Positions 15,564 through 24,242 of a DNA stretch of 64,000 nt are shown here, in pieces. Numbering within the stretch: position 1 is the first letter of the stretch; each line of letters opens with the position of its first letter. Under the pieces are notes generated by a model. It did no database searches. It saw nothing but the letters and a program-made list of their open reading frames with translations, and was not told the DNA's origin. Both the position numbers and the translations under genes were made by a program. The DNA comes from Leucothrix arctica (GTDB lineage Bacteria; Pseudomonadota; Gammaproteobacteria; Thiotrichales; Thiotrichaceae), in the NCBI RefSeq assembly GCF_003172895.1, contig NZ_QGKL01000039.1, positions 62,001 through 126,000 of the forward strand, in the 5' to 3' direction.

Positions 15564-17648
15564 ATGCTAACAATAAAATGGGCTCGTATTGCCGCTTTTT
15601 GTGCACTAAGTGCGACTGCGGTAATACCTGTAACGGCAGAGGATCTAATCACCAATCCTTGGCTGGATATACCTACGACATTATCCGCTAGAGTCGACTT
15701 AGAGAGTACTGATAATAAAAATGTACTCGCACTGTCGAGTCGTCAGCTTACTGCTGACCTTGTTAGCTTGTCTACTCAGCTGCTGCAAAGCAGTGATTTC
15801 ACGTTTCCAATTCCGTTACCTGATGGCTCATTTGCAAATTATCGTTTTGAGCGTTCATCTGTCATGGCGGCATCACTTGCTGAAAAATATCCAGCCATCC
15901 AAACATTCACCGCAACAGATGTTAGTAACTCCAGTAACACGGGTCGTTTTGATATAACACCTAAAGGCTTTCATGGGATGTTTCAACATGAAGGGCGTTG
16001 GGTGTTTATTGACCCTGAGCTACGAACGCGCAACGATCAGTACATCTCATACTATGGTGATAATGCTGTGCCTTTGACGGCGCGACGTATTGATACTGTT
16101 TTTAAGAGCACAAGCTCAGCACTGTTAGCCCGTACTGAAACTGCTGTTCGAGCAATCGCGGGTGATGTTAAGCGAACTTATCGTCTAGCGATGAGTGCTT
16201 CCGCAGAGTATGTAGCGTTTCATGGCGGTACAAAAGCTGATGGGTTGGCTGCTATTGTGACGATGCTAAATCGAGTAAATGAAGTCTTCGAACGTGATCT
16301 TGCGATTGTTTTTGAGCTAGTTGCAGATAATGATGCTGTGATTTTTACCGATGCAACGACAGATCCATTTAATAATGACGATGATGACGTGGAAGTCAAT
16401 GCTCGCGTTTTATCTGATGCAATAGGTGACGATCAGTTTGATATCGGTCATGTGTTAAATACCGGAGGCGGTGGATTAGCGGCTTTAGGTGTTTGTGACC
16501 CAGGGCTTAAAGCATTAGGAATGACAGGAACGGACACGCCGACAGGAGATGCTTTTTATATTGACTATGTCGCTCACGAGTTAGGTCATCAGTTAGGGGC
16601 AAATCATTCCTTTAACGGAACTAATACATTTTGTCGTGGTAACCGAAATGCTGAAACAGCATGGGAGCCAGGCAGTGGGACTAGTATTATGAGCTATGCT
16701 GGAATTTGTGGTGACCAAGATGTTCAGTTTAATGCGAGCGCTTTTTTCCATATTGGTAGTATTGAAGAAATTACCGCATTTACGACAGAAGCCGGCTGTG
16801 GTCTAGAGTCTACTCTTGAAAATACAGCGCCAGCAGTTGATGCCGGTTCCGATTACGTTATTCCTTCCAATACGCCTTTTAAATTGTCGGGAGTTGGTAG
16901 TGATGAAGACGGTGATACGCTGAGTTATATCTGGGAGCAGTTAGATATCGGTGCGGCATCGAATAGCCTAGAAACAATGATTGATGATGGAACACGCCCG
17001 TTATTTCGTTCATGGGAACCTGAAGATATTGCGGACAGGTACTTCCCTAGTTTGCAGGATGTATTGGTCGACTTCGGGTATACCTCAGTGGGTGAAGCAT
17101 ACCCAAATACCAACCGTGACATGACTTTCCGTTTAACTGCGAGAGATGGCAAAGGTGGCGTTTCAACGGATGAGACGATTGTGACTGTCAGCCATGGTGC
17201 AGAGCCTTTTAGAGTAACAGCGCCTTTGTTTGGTGATGAATTTACGGGTGGCGATGAGCTGCTGATCCGGTGGGATGTGGCGGGGACGGATGTTGAGCCG
17301 TTTAACTGTGGCTCGGTAGAAATTTTGTTGTCTGATAATGCTGGCATTAGCTTTGACCATATACTAACCGCAAGTACCGCCAATGATGGCGAGTTTGGCT
17401 ATACCTTACCGGACGAAAGTATGAGTGATGCACGAGTGATGGTTAGTTGCCTAGGTAATATATTTTTCGCGGTAAATGATGGTGGCTTTCAGGTTGTAAC
17501 GACTGGGATAAGGGGGTCTCTTGATGCAGAGGCTGCTACAGAAGTTGAAGCAGAATCAGAATCAAAGTCTAGCGGAGGAGGAAGTTTCTCTTGGTTGCTA
17601 CTCCCGCTACTATTACTAGCTACCCGCCGACTCAGCCGCTTTAGATAA
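15564..17648 (+). CDS. secreted reprolysin-like metalloprotease with GlyGly-CTERM tail
   Basis: A 694-residue exported zinc protease. A signal peptide spans about residues 1-25. The catalytic motif HELGHQLGANH fits HExxHxxGxxH with ligands His338, His342 and His348, followed by a Met-turn (SIMSYAG) typical of metzincins. A PKD/cadherin-like beta domain follows (about 425-545, DAGSDYVIPSNTPFKLSG), then a further beta-rich region. The tail is Ser/Gly-rich (SSGGGSFS), hydrophobic (WLLLPLLLLA) and basic (TRRLSRFR): a GlyGly-CTERM signal, known to be cut by rhombosortase in species with type II secretion. No rhombosortase gene is in the window. Its end overlaps soxB by 8 bp, tail to tail. Confidence 0.88.
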   Translation: MLTIKWARIAAFCALSATAVIPVTAEDLITNPWLDIPTTLSARVDLESTDNKNVLALSSRQLTADLVSLSTQLLQSSDFTFPIPLPDGSFANYRFERSSVMAASLAEKYPAIQTFTATDVSNSSNTGRFDITPKGFHGMFQHEGRWVFIDPELRTRNDQYISYYGDNAVPLTARRIDTVFKSTSSALLARTETAVRAIAGDVKRTYRLAMSASAEYVAFHGGTKADGLAAIVTMLNRVNEVFERDLAIVFELVADNDAVIFTDATTDPFNNDDDDVEVNARVLSDAIGDDQFDIGHVLNTGGGGLAALGVCDPGLKALGMTGTDTPTGDAFYIDYVAHELGHQLGANHSFNGTNTFCRGNRNAETAWEPGSGTSIMSYAGICGDQDVQFNASAFFHIGSIEEITAFTTEAGCGLESTLENTAPAVDAGSDYVIPSNTPFKLSGVGSDEDGDTLSYIWEQLDIGAASNSLETMIDDGTRPLFRSWEPEDIADRYFPSLQDVLVDFGYTSVGEAYPNTNRDMTFRLTARDGKGGVSTDETIVTVSHGAEPFRVTAPLFGDEFTGGDELLIRWDVAGTDVEPFNCGSVEILLSDNAGISFDHILTASTANDGEFGYTLPDESMSDARVMVSCLGNIFFAVNDGGFQVVTTGIRGSLDAEAATEVEAESESKSSGGGSFSWLLLPLLLLATRRLSRFR

Positions 17649-19368
17649 CGCCCATATTATCTTTAACGCCTTTAAGTTTGGGAGTGTTTAGTTCGACACT
17701 CCCAATCGTTTTCTTATCTTTGAGGTAGCCTGCGACAACATCCCAAATTGGTTTATTGTCAGGCACGTTCTCTTGCACACTTGCCCAGCCTGCAACAGGG
17801 TATTCCTTTTTCGCATCTAGCGACGTTCCATTCAGCGCTAAGTCAGATACTCGTTTGCCCATCTTTTCAGTAGGGTCAAACGTAAACTGCAAACCACCTA
17901 CACGCACCATATCCCCACCTTGCTGGTAATAAGGGTCAGGATTAAATAAGTTATCAGCCACGTCTTCCAGTATTTCTTTGATAAGTTCACCGCTTAGCAA
18001 GTTACGAGTCACCGTGCCATAGGTAATGGCGGTTTGGTCGGCAACATGCTCAAAGGTAATCGGTTGCCCCGGCAATACACTGGTACCCCAGCGGAAGCCA
18101 GGGGAGAAGGCGATTGGTGTATCTAATCCTTCCATCAGTGAATTACAAATCAGTTGATCAAAAGTCCCGTTAAAATTACCGCGGCGATAGAGAGTGTCAT
18201 CGCAGACAGCAAGCTCTTCAGCGAGTTGCTTTTGGTAGGGCGCACGGACTTTTTCAATCAGTGCAGTCATGCCTTTATCTGGCTCGATTAAGTTTGAGAA
18301 AACAGGCAGTAGCTTGTAGCGATAGTCAGTGACTTTACCGCCTTTGACTTCAAGGTCTAGTACGCCGAGAAACTTACCGTTAGAGCCTGCATTTGTGACT
18401 AGTGTCTTACCGCCAGAGTTTTCGACAATGATTGGTTTAGCAATGCCGTCATGAGTATGGCCACCCATGATTGCATCGATACCTGTGACGCGAGAGGCAA
18501 GTTTTAAATCAACGTCCATACCGTTATGGGATAATAAAATAACCGCTTGAGCACCTTTGCCACGAGCCTCATTAACCATCTCTTGCATACGTGCTTCACG
18601 AATACCGAAACTCCAGTCAGGAACAAAGTGGCGGGGGTTAGCAATGGGGGTGTAAGGGAAGGCTTGCCCAATAATAGCAATCGGTACGCCATTCATTTCT
18701 TTAATGACATAAGGTTCGAAGACAGGTTCTTCAAAGTCATTAGTAATGATGTTTTGTGCGATGAAATCAATCTTGCCACTGAAGTCATTTTCGATGATTT
18801 CTAGCGCGCGGTCAGCACCATAAGTCATATCCCAATGTGATGTCATAATATCTACGCCTAACTCAAGCTGAGCATCAACCATGTCTTGTGCATTAGTTTG
18901 TAGTGCAGTCCAAGAACCTTGCCATGTATCGCCACCATCGAGTAACAAAGCCCCCGGACGCTGAGCGCGTACTTTGTCGACGAGTGTTTTTAAGTGGGCA
19001 AAACCGCCAACCTTTCCGTACTTCTTCGATGCTTCAATAAAGTCTAAAGAGGTAAATGCGTAAGCATCTAGTGATCCTTTATCAATGCCAAAGTGCTTTA
19101 AGTAATGTTCACCCACAAGGTGTGGCGGTTGGTTTTTCATTGCGCCGATACCAAGGTTAATACTTGGCTCGCGAAAATAAATAGGGTTAAGCTGTGCGTG
19201 ACAGTCGGTGTAGTGCATCACAGATACATTACCGAAAGGCGCTAATTCGTAGGGGTCACTGGGAGAAGTGGTGGTGATTTTATTACTGGCAGAAGCAGTA
19301 TTGAGTTGAAAACCGGCGGCGCTGGCAACGGCTAACATTTGTAAAAACTCTCGACGATTTAAGCTCAC
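17641..19368 (-). CDS. soxB: thiosulfohydrolase SoxB
   Basis: Periplasmic dimanganese enzyme of the Sox pathway that releases sulfate from the sulfur carrier SoxYZ. The 575-residue protein starts at a GTG with GAGGA nine bases upstream. A twin-arginine type signal (NRREFLQMLAVASAAG) directs export. Metal-site motifs of the 5'-nucleotidase superfamily are visible: MHYTDCHAQL, LLDGGDTWQGS, ILLSHNGMD and MGGHTHDG. The SoxB-specific N-terminal region and length fit. No other sox gene is adjacent. Its 3' end overlaps the metalloprotease gene by 8 bp. Confidence 0.93.
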   Translation of the reverse strand: MSLNRREFLQMLAVASAAGFQLNTASASNKITTTSPSDPYELAPFGNVSVMHYTDCHAQLNPIYFREPSINLGIGAMKNQPPHLVGEHYLKHFGIDKGSLDAYAFTSLDFIEASKKYGKVGGFAHLKTLVDKVRAQRPGALLLDGGDTWQGSWTALQTNAQDMVDAQLELGVDIMTSHWDMTYGADRALEIIENDFSGKIDFIAQNIITNDFEEPVFEPYVIKEMNGVPIAIIGQAFPYTPIANPRHFVPDWSFGIREARMQEMVNEARGKGAQAVILLSHNGMDVDLKLASRVTGIDAIMGGHTHDGIAKPIIVENSGGKTLVTNAGSNGKFLGVLDLEVKGGKVTDYRYKLLPVFSNLIEPDKGMTALIEKVRAPYQKQLAEELAVCDDTLYRRGNFNGTFDQLICNSLMEGLDTPIAFSPGFRWGTSVLPGQPITFEHVADQTAITYGTVTRNLLSGELIKEILEDVADNLFNPDPYYQQGGDMVRVGGLQFTFDPTEKMGKRVSDLALNGTSLDAKKEYPVAGWASVQENVPDNKPIWDVVAGYLKDKKTIGSVELNTPKLKGVKDNMGVI

Positions 19369-19420
19369 AGTATTTAATCCTCACAATGCGCGACAGTTAG
19401 ACCTGTCTAGTATGCGGGAG

Positions 19421-19426
19421 ATTATA
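19421..19426 (-). promoter_or_regulatory. candidate -10 box of soxB
   Basis: Reads TATAAT on the minus strand, about 53 bp upstream of the GTG start. At 17 bp spacing the -35 position reads TTAGGT, a poor match. The predicted leader contains a small GACAG/CTGTC hairpin (19392-19407). Confidence 0.4.
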
Positions 19427-19469
19427 CGCGAAGTTATTCTTTTACCTAACGGAGTCTATATTTATACAT

Positions 19470-19500
19470 CCCCTCAAACTTAAGTGAATAAGTGGAGGGG
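19470..19500. repeat. imperfect hairpin between DUF3461 gene and soxB
   Basis: Outer arms CCCCTC and GAGGGG, inner arms ACTTA and TAAGT, with a small bulge. Eleven base pairs in all. It lies 23 bp past the end of the leftward DUF3461 gene and upstream of the soxB promoter, so it may end the first transcript, although no T-run follows it. Confidence 0.35.
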
Positions 19501-19522
19501 GGCGTGGTCTACTATGAGCTAA

Positions 19523-19912
19523 TTAAAGCTTCTTTAGCAGTGTACGAATTTCTTCGTGAGCAGAAGCAATTTCTTGCTCTAGCTGTGATAAGCGCTCAAG
19601 TGCGTGCTCTTTCATGTCAACAACCGATTTGTGAGCACTAACAATACTATCCAGCTCGGCAATAGCAGCTAATAAGAATGGTGAGATCTCATTAACCTGA
19701 CTTGTTGGGTTATTACGATCGCCTGTAGCTATCATTTTCGCCGAACGGCCAAAGCGGAAAGTTTTACGCTCAGGCAGGAATGAACCTTTCTTACGCTCAT
19801 AGAAAATCTTTAAGACATCAATGTTGCCTTCAATGTGTAGTGTGTAGTGCTTGATTTGCTCTGGACGTGTTACATCCATTTCCGTGAGTGATGGGTACTG
19901 ATCTTGACTCAT
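19523..19912 (-). CDS. DUF3461-family protein
   Basis: A 129-residue protein matching the DUF3461 family in size and layout: an N-terminal YPSLTEMDVTRPEQIKHYTL, then a small beta region (DVLKIFYERKKGSFLP, KTFRFGR), and a C-terminal coiled coil (about 80-129) ending LKKL. No function is known. It has no signal peptide or membrane segment. It reads toward soxB, 154 bp away, and is divergent from the glycosidase-like gene. Confidence 0.75.
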   Translation of the reverse strand: MSQDQYPSLTEMDVTRPEQIKHYTLHIEGNIDVLKIFYERKKGSFLPERKTFRFGRSAKMIATGDRNNPTSQVNEISPFLLAAIAELDSIVSAHKSVVDMKEHALERLSQLEQEIASAHEEIRTLLKKL

Positions 19913-20098
19913 GTTTTCCTCTCAGGTGTTGTTATTAGAAGTTTTTACCTATTGTAAGCAATTAATTAGCTTCTGTCAGTGAGGTTTTTCTTTAACAAAA
20001 GAATCACGCCTTAAATTTGGCTATAGATGCATTTCATGGCAATATCCGTTTATCAGATTAATTTAAAAAAAGAATGCTATAAAGGCTCGGAGAGATTC

Positions 20099-22318
20099 AT
20101 GCAAATAAACAAGATGTTATTGATGCCCTTACTAACGGCAGCCCTGTTATTAGGGGTCGTTTCGCAGGCTGCGGCACAATACACACCAAACCCAAGGCTA
20201 GGGTCAAATGTTGGTAGTGCAGACAAGCTGACCGCGTCAGTGGCATTCACCGATATATTTAAAAGTTCGACGGGTTGGTACACATCTTGCGAGTTTGATT
20301 GGCGCACTAAGCAGGGGATAGACCCTGACTGTACTCAGAAAAATGCGTTTCATACGCGAGAAAAAGACTTACTAGACTTAGATGCTAATGGTTGGGTTCG
20401 TTCGCTACCCACGCCAGAGCAAGCGCCAATATTTACTAGTGTAACTGCTAGTTGGTCATTACCCGAATCATTTCCACTAGGTCGTTACGTTGTGCTTTAT
20501 GAAGGACAAGGTACCATCAAGTTAACGGGTGATTTGAAAGTTGTCGGGGATCATCAAGGCCGCATGGCATTTGATTTGTTATCAGCAAAGCGTAATTTGC
20601 GGTTAAATATTTCAAAAATTAACCCTGCAAATCATTTACGTAATTTAAAAATCGTTCCCATTCAGAATGAAGCTAATCATCGTAGACAGATCTTTAGTAA
20701 AGACTATGTTGCAAGAATGCGCCCACTTCATGTAATACGTTTTATGCCGTGGTCTAACCCACGTGGTAATGATGTTGTTGAGTGGCAAGATCGTGCACCT
20801 ATTGATACGTCACACTTCACCGGCCCTAAAGGTGTCCCTGCGGAGCGTATGGTTGATCTAGCAAATGCGACGGATGTTGCACCATGGATTAGTGTTCCCT
20901 ACAAAGCGTCTGACGACTACATGCTTCAATACGCACGTATGGTTAAGAATCGTCTACGCCCAAATCAAAAAGTGTACCTTGAGTACTCAAATGAAATGTG
21001 GAATGTAATATTTCCCGGTACGACTTATGCAGCACGTAAAGCTGACGTACTTTGGAAGTTTCCGTACAAAGAAAAGAATGCTTATCAGCGTCGTGTATCA
21101 ATGGCTGCTAACTGGTACGCAAAACGTACGGTTGAGATGTGTCAGATTTGGAAGAAAGAATTTGGTAATCAAAGCGGTCGTATTGTTTGTATCCTAGCGT
21201 CTCAGTCTTCTGCGCCTTGGGCTGGTAAAGAAACACTAGATTGTCCGTTATGGAAAGAGGCGGGTGGTTGTGGTCGTCACGTTGATGCTTATGCGATTGG
21301 TCCATACTTCGGTGACTACATTGCCCGTAAGGAGCACCGTGAGACAGTAAAGAGCTGGTTGCGTGATCCTGATGGTGGTATGAATCGCTTGTTCACTGAG
21401 ATTGAAAGCGGTGGTCAGGTTGATAAGAAAACTGACGGTGGTTCGATTGCGCTGACGATGAATTCTTATGTTAAGCAAAATGTGAAGCTCGCTGAAAAGT
21501 ATGGTTTGCCCCTGATGGCTTATGAAGCTGGTCAGCATTTGATTCGTTTTGATCCGCCACACACGGTTAAAGACCCCGCAGTATTGAACTTGTTTATGAG
21601 TGCGCAAAAGCACCCACGTATGCGTGATGCTTATAACCGTTACCTACAAGCATGGAATCAAGAAACAAAGGGTGGCTTGATGGTGCATTACTACGGTATT
21701 GGTAAACCAACACCGAAGAACTTCTTTTCGATGCTAGATCATTCTCGTCAGGCTAGTACGCCTAAGTATCAAGCGTTGATGGATTACCTTGGTACGCCTT
21801 CTACTTATAAGCCGCCAGTTCGTCGCGCAGCTGTAGCGCCAGTTGTTACTCGTGCTCCAGTCGCTAGAGCCGCTGCACCAGCTGCTCCTGTGTATAGAGC
21901 ACCGGTGCAGCAACAACCTGTTGCTAGAGCGCCAGTTCAACAGAAGCGAGCGCCAGTGGCTCGTGCACCCGCAGGTGTACCGTTGAGTGGTCAAGGTCTA
22001 CGAGGCTGGGCTATCACTTCAACAAGTGCTATCTCTCCTGCAATCAAGCTGCATCAAGGTAGGAAGAACGAGTTATCTATCTTGTGGAGCTTCGCGACCC
22101 AGCGTCTGACAGGTCGTGATTTCTTCCATATCTTCGCGATTGATAATCGTGGTGGTCGTAAATTGCTAATGAAGCAAACGACTCAAGATATGCGTGAAGT
22201 AGGTAACATGGCGCAGATTTATGTTGAAGATATTAGTCGTTATGTGGGGCCGCCAATACGTTTACAAATTGAAGTAAGCCCTGGCGTACAAGCTGTGATT
22301 GAAGACGTAAGCTTCTAA
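20099..22318 (+). CDS. secreted glycosidase-like / cellulose-binding-type protein
   Basis: From the ATG at 20099 (GGAG about ten bases upstream) the protein has 739 residues; codons upstream in frame lack a signal sequence. Residues 1-26 form a signal peptide. The large N-terminal part (about 30-575) resembles TIM-barrel glycoside hydrolase-like proteins, with a YLEYSNEMWN segment whose Asn298-Glu299 recalls the acid/base pair of clan A hydrolases. A low-complexity linker rich in Ala, Pro, Val and Arg (about 575-625) follows, then a beta-rich C-terminal domain of about 110 residues. Substrate and activity are unknown; an exopolysaccharide role is a guess. A perfect 19-bp terminator hairpin follows. 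Confidence 0.75.
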   Translation: MQINKMLLMPLLTAALLLGVVSQAAAQYTPNPRLGSNVGSADKLTASVAFTDIFKSSTGWYTSCEFDWRTKQGIDPDCTQKNAFHTREKDLLDLDANGWVRSLPTPEQAPIFTSVTASWSLPESFPLGRYVVLYEGQGTIKLTGDLKVVGDHQGRMAFDLLSAKRNLRLNISKINPANHLRNLKIVPIQNEANHRRQIFSKDYVARMRPLHVIRFMPWSNPRGNDVVEWQDRAPIDTSHFTGPKGVPAERMVDLANATDVAPWISVPYKASDDYMLQYARMVKNRLRPNQKVYLEYSNEMWNVIFPGTTYAARKADVLWKFPYKEKNAYQRRVSMAANWYAKRTVEMCQIWKKEFGNQSGRIVCILASQSSAPWAGKETLDCPLWKEAGGCGRHVDAYAIGPYFGDYIARKEHRETVKSWLRDPDGGMNRLFTEIESGGQVDKKTDGGSIALTMNSYVKQNVKLAEKYGLPLMAYEAGQHLIRFDPPHTVKDPAVLNLFMSAQKHPRMRDAYNRYLQAWNQETKGGLMVHYYGIGKPTPKNFFSMLDHSRQASTPKYQALMDYLGTPSTYKPPVRRAAVAPVVTRAPVARAAAPAAPVYRAPVQQQPVARAPVQQKRAPVARAPAGVPLSGQGLRGWAITSTSAISPAIKLHQGRKNELSILWSFATQRLTGRDFFHIFAIDNRGGRKLLMKQTTQDMREVGNMAQIYVEDISRYVGPPIRLQIEVSPGVQAVIEDVSF

Positions 22319-22330
22319 GATCTAGTTTGA

Positions 22331-22374
22331 CAGACACAAAAAAGCCGACTGATATGTCGGCTTTTTTGTGTCTG
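22331..22374. terminator. bidirectional rho-independent terminator
   Basis: Perfect 19-bp inverted repeat around the loop TGATAT, with core AGCCGAC/GTCGGCT flanked by A-runs and T-runs on both strands. It lies between the convergent glycosidase-like and SseB-like genes and can serve both. Confidence 0.9.
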
Positions 22375-22399
22375 TGTATTCTAACTATTCGTTATGCAT

Positions 22400-23185
22400 T
22401 TAGTGCAACTTCGATGCTTCTGAGCGATAGAACGGTTCTACCTGTTCAGTCAAGAAGTTACTAATGTCTGGGTCTTCATCATTGATAGTGAAAAAGTCAA
22501 ACATCTCGAATGGGCTGTCGTTTTCTGACTCAGGGATTCTTTCAGCAATGGATGCAATTGTCTCGTCCAAGTCGCCCGTACCCAGTATGCCCACTAATAA
22601 ATGCGGCTCTGGGTCTTCAGATGGCTCATGAATGACGGCAAGGTAAGCCATCTCAACTTCCGTATAGTCTTTCAGTATCTCTGTGAGGGTCTTCACTAGC
22701 CCTTCAGGCTGTTTAGCCAATGAGTCTAGGTAGATGCCGTTATCGTCAATTTCATCTGCGTCTAGTAACTCGTCAGCGTTATTAACTGTGTCGCTTCCAA
22801 GTAGAGAAACGACATCTTCAGGAGAGAACTCCATGCCGAAATCTGTATTTGGGTTTAACACCATTGGAATGCCTAGCGTCATACGAAATAGCGCTTCCGT
22901 AGGTACTTCCAAATAAGGCTCATCTTCTGGGATGACTTTCTGTAGTGTTTGAAGTGAGGTGAAGAATGGAATCACTGGGCTTTTATCTTCATCACTTTCC
23001 CAGTGATTAATCATTAACTCGTCATCTTCGGTCAGTACAAACTCAGGGTCTGTAATGTCACCTGCTGGTGTGCCTAAAATGAAAACACGAGACTCCATCA
23101 TTAGCTTATAAAAGCTTTCGACTTTCTCTTCATCAATGGCCGCTTGGTGTAAGGCTTGCTCTAATGCATTAGCAGGTAGCAACAT
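22400..23185 (-). CDS. SseB-family protein
   Basis: A very acidic 261-residue protein with the two-part SseB layout. The N-terminal domain (about 5-125) starts LEQALHQAAIDEEKVESFYKL and includes FILGTPAGD, VIPFFTSLQTLQ and a MGMEFSPEDV-like segment (here FGMEFSPEDV). The C-terminal domain (about 150-260) includes EVEMAYLAVIHEP and PFEMFDFF. SseB in E. coli was named for effects on serine sensitivity; its mechanism is not settled. It is monocistronic, 66 bp from znuA in the same direction, and ends near the shared terminator. Confidence 0.8.
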   Translation of the reverse strand: MLLPANALEQALHQAAIDEEKVESFYKLMMESRVFILGTPAGDITDPEFVLTEDDELMINHWESDEDKSPVIPFFTSLQTLQKVIPEDEPYLEVPTEALFRMTLGIPMVLNPNTDFGMEFSPEDVVSLLGSDTVNNADELLDADEIDDNGIYLDSLAKQPEGLVKTLTEILKDYTEVEMAYLAVIHEPSEDPEPHLLVGILGTGDLDETIASIAERIPESENDSPFEMFDFFTINDEDPDISNFLTEQVEPFYRSEASKLH

Positions 23186-23251
23186 GGTAGGTATCCTGAT
23201 ATTTCTTTGTGTATTTATGGGGGCAGTGATTATTGATCATCAGTGCCGACA

Positions 23252-24241
23252 TTATTTTTTTGTTGTCGTATGAGTTAGGCATTCTACTAACTGTTTCGCG
23301 GTGTAGTCTAGTAAGGCAGGATAAGCTTGCTTAGATAGCTTGATTTGTCTGCCCATAGGGTCTATTTCGGTGGTGTTAACGTCAATATCTTCTGTTAACA
23401 CACGTAAGGTCTTTAATTTAAAGCCCAACTCGGTGACGATGCAACGAACATTGCTATCCGTAATCGTCTGTCGAGCCTTCGATAATGCTTTAGCGCTTGG
23501 CTTTAAACGTTCTTGTAACGTAATACTGTCGAGCTGGTTTAGCCCATAATGATTCGTAAAATACTGCCATGCATCATGCATCACCAAAAAAGGCATCTCT
23601 TTAATCGGTGCAAGCGTTTCAATAATCGCTTTGTCAGTTTCCGAGATCGAGTCAATTAACTGTTGAGTATTAGACTCATAGCTTTCTTTGTTGCTAGGGT
23701 CGATAGCAATAATTCTATCGCGAATGTTGGCCGCAATTAAGACAGCATTGCTTGGGCTAAGCCATAGGTGGTAGTCAGTATCTTCGGCTTTAAGCTGTTC
23801 ATGATCTTCATCATGATGGTGTTCGTCTTCATGAGAGGACTCTTTCTCGTGAGCATCTTCGTCATGCTCAGCTTCTTCATGATCATTATGATCATGGTTA
23901 GCACTGAGTAGTGTTAATCCTTTGACGGTAGAAAGTGTGACTAGTTTCTCTAAATCGAGACTTCGCATGCTCTTTTCGAGAAATGTTTCCAAGTGGTCAT
24001 CAATGCGGATCACTAGGTCGGCTTTGTTTAAAAGACGAATTTCCGATGGCTTCAAGCTGTATTGGTGCGGTGACGCAAAATCAGGAATAAGCTGTTTAGT
24101 TTCAACATTATCGCCCGTAATAGCGACAACTATGGCTTGAATCGGCCTAATTGTAGAGACGATAAGTGGTTTTTCTTCAGCCATAGCTAGCGAGCTAGAC
24201 AGTGCTGCAATCACAGCAAAAAAGAGTACAATGCGTTTCAT
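23252..24241 (-). CDS. znuA: zinc ABC transporter substrate-binding protein ZnuA
   Basis: Periplasmic zinc receptor, 329 residues, cluster A-I type. A signal peptide (about 1-21, ending LAMA) starts at the ATG at 24241. After a conserved N-lobe (STIRPIQAIVVAI, DFASPHQYSLKPSE, the latter giving the first metal His) comes a His/Asp/Glu-rich loop of about 35 residues (HDHNDHEEAEHDEDAHEKES), a hallmark of zinc-specific members. Further ligands are expected in DYHLWLSP and in FLVMHDAWQYF. It is divergent from znuC with a one-base gap, so its promoter must lie within znuC coding sequence. Confidence 0.93.
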   Translation of the reverse strand: MKRIVLFFAVIAALSSSLAMAEEKPLIVSTIRPIQAIVVAITGDNVETKQLIPDFASPHQYSLKPSEIRLLNKADLVIRIDDHLETFLEKSMRSLDLEKLVTLSTVKGLTLLSANHDHNDHEEAEHDEDAHEKESSHEDEHHHDEDHEQLKAEDTDYHLWLSPSNAVLIAANIRDRIIAIDPSNKESYESNTQQLIDSISETDKAIIETLAPIKEMPFLVMHDAWQYFTNHYGLNQLDSITLQERLKPSAKALSKARQTITDSNVRCIVTELGFKLKTLRVLTEDIDVNTTEIDPMGRQIKLSKQAYPALLDYTAKQLVECLTHTTTKK

Positions 24242-24242
24242 T

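Noticed and set aside
21734-21994. Trp/Ser/Arg-rich leftward frame
   Set aside because: Simply the antisense of the Ala/Pro/Arg linker of the glycosidase-like protein.
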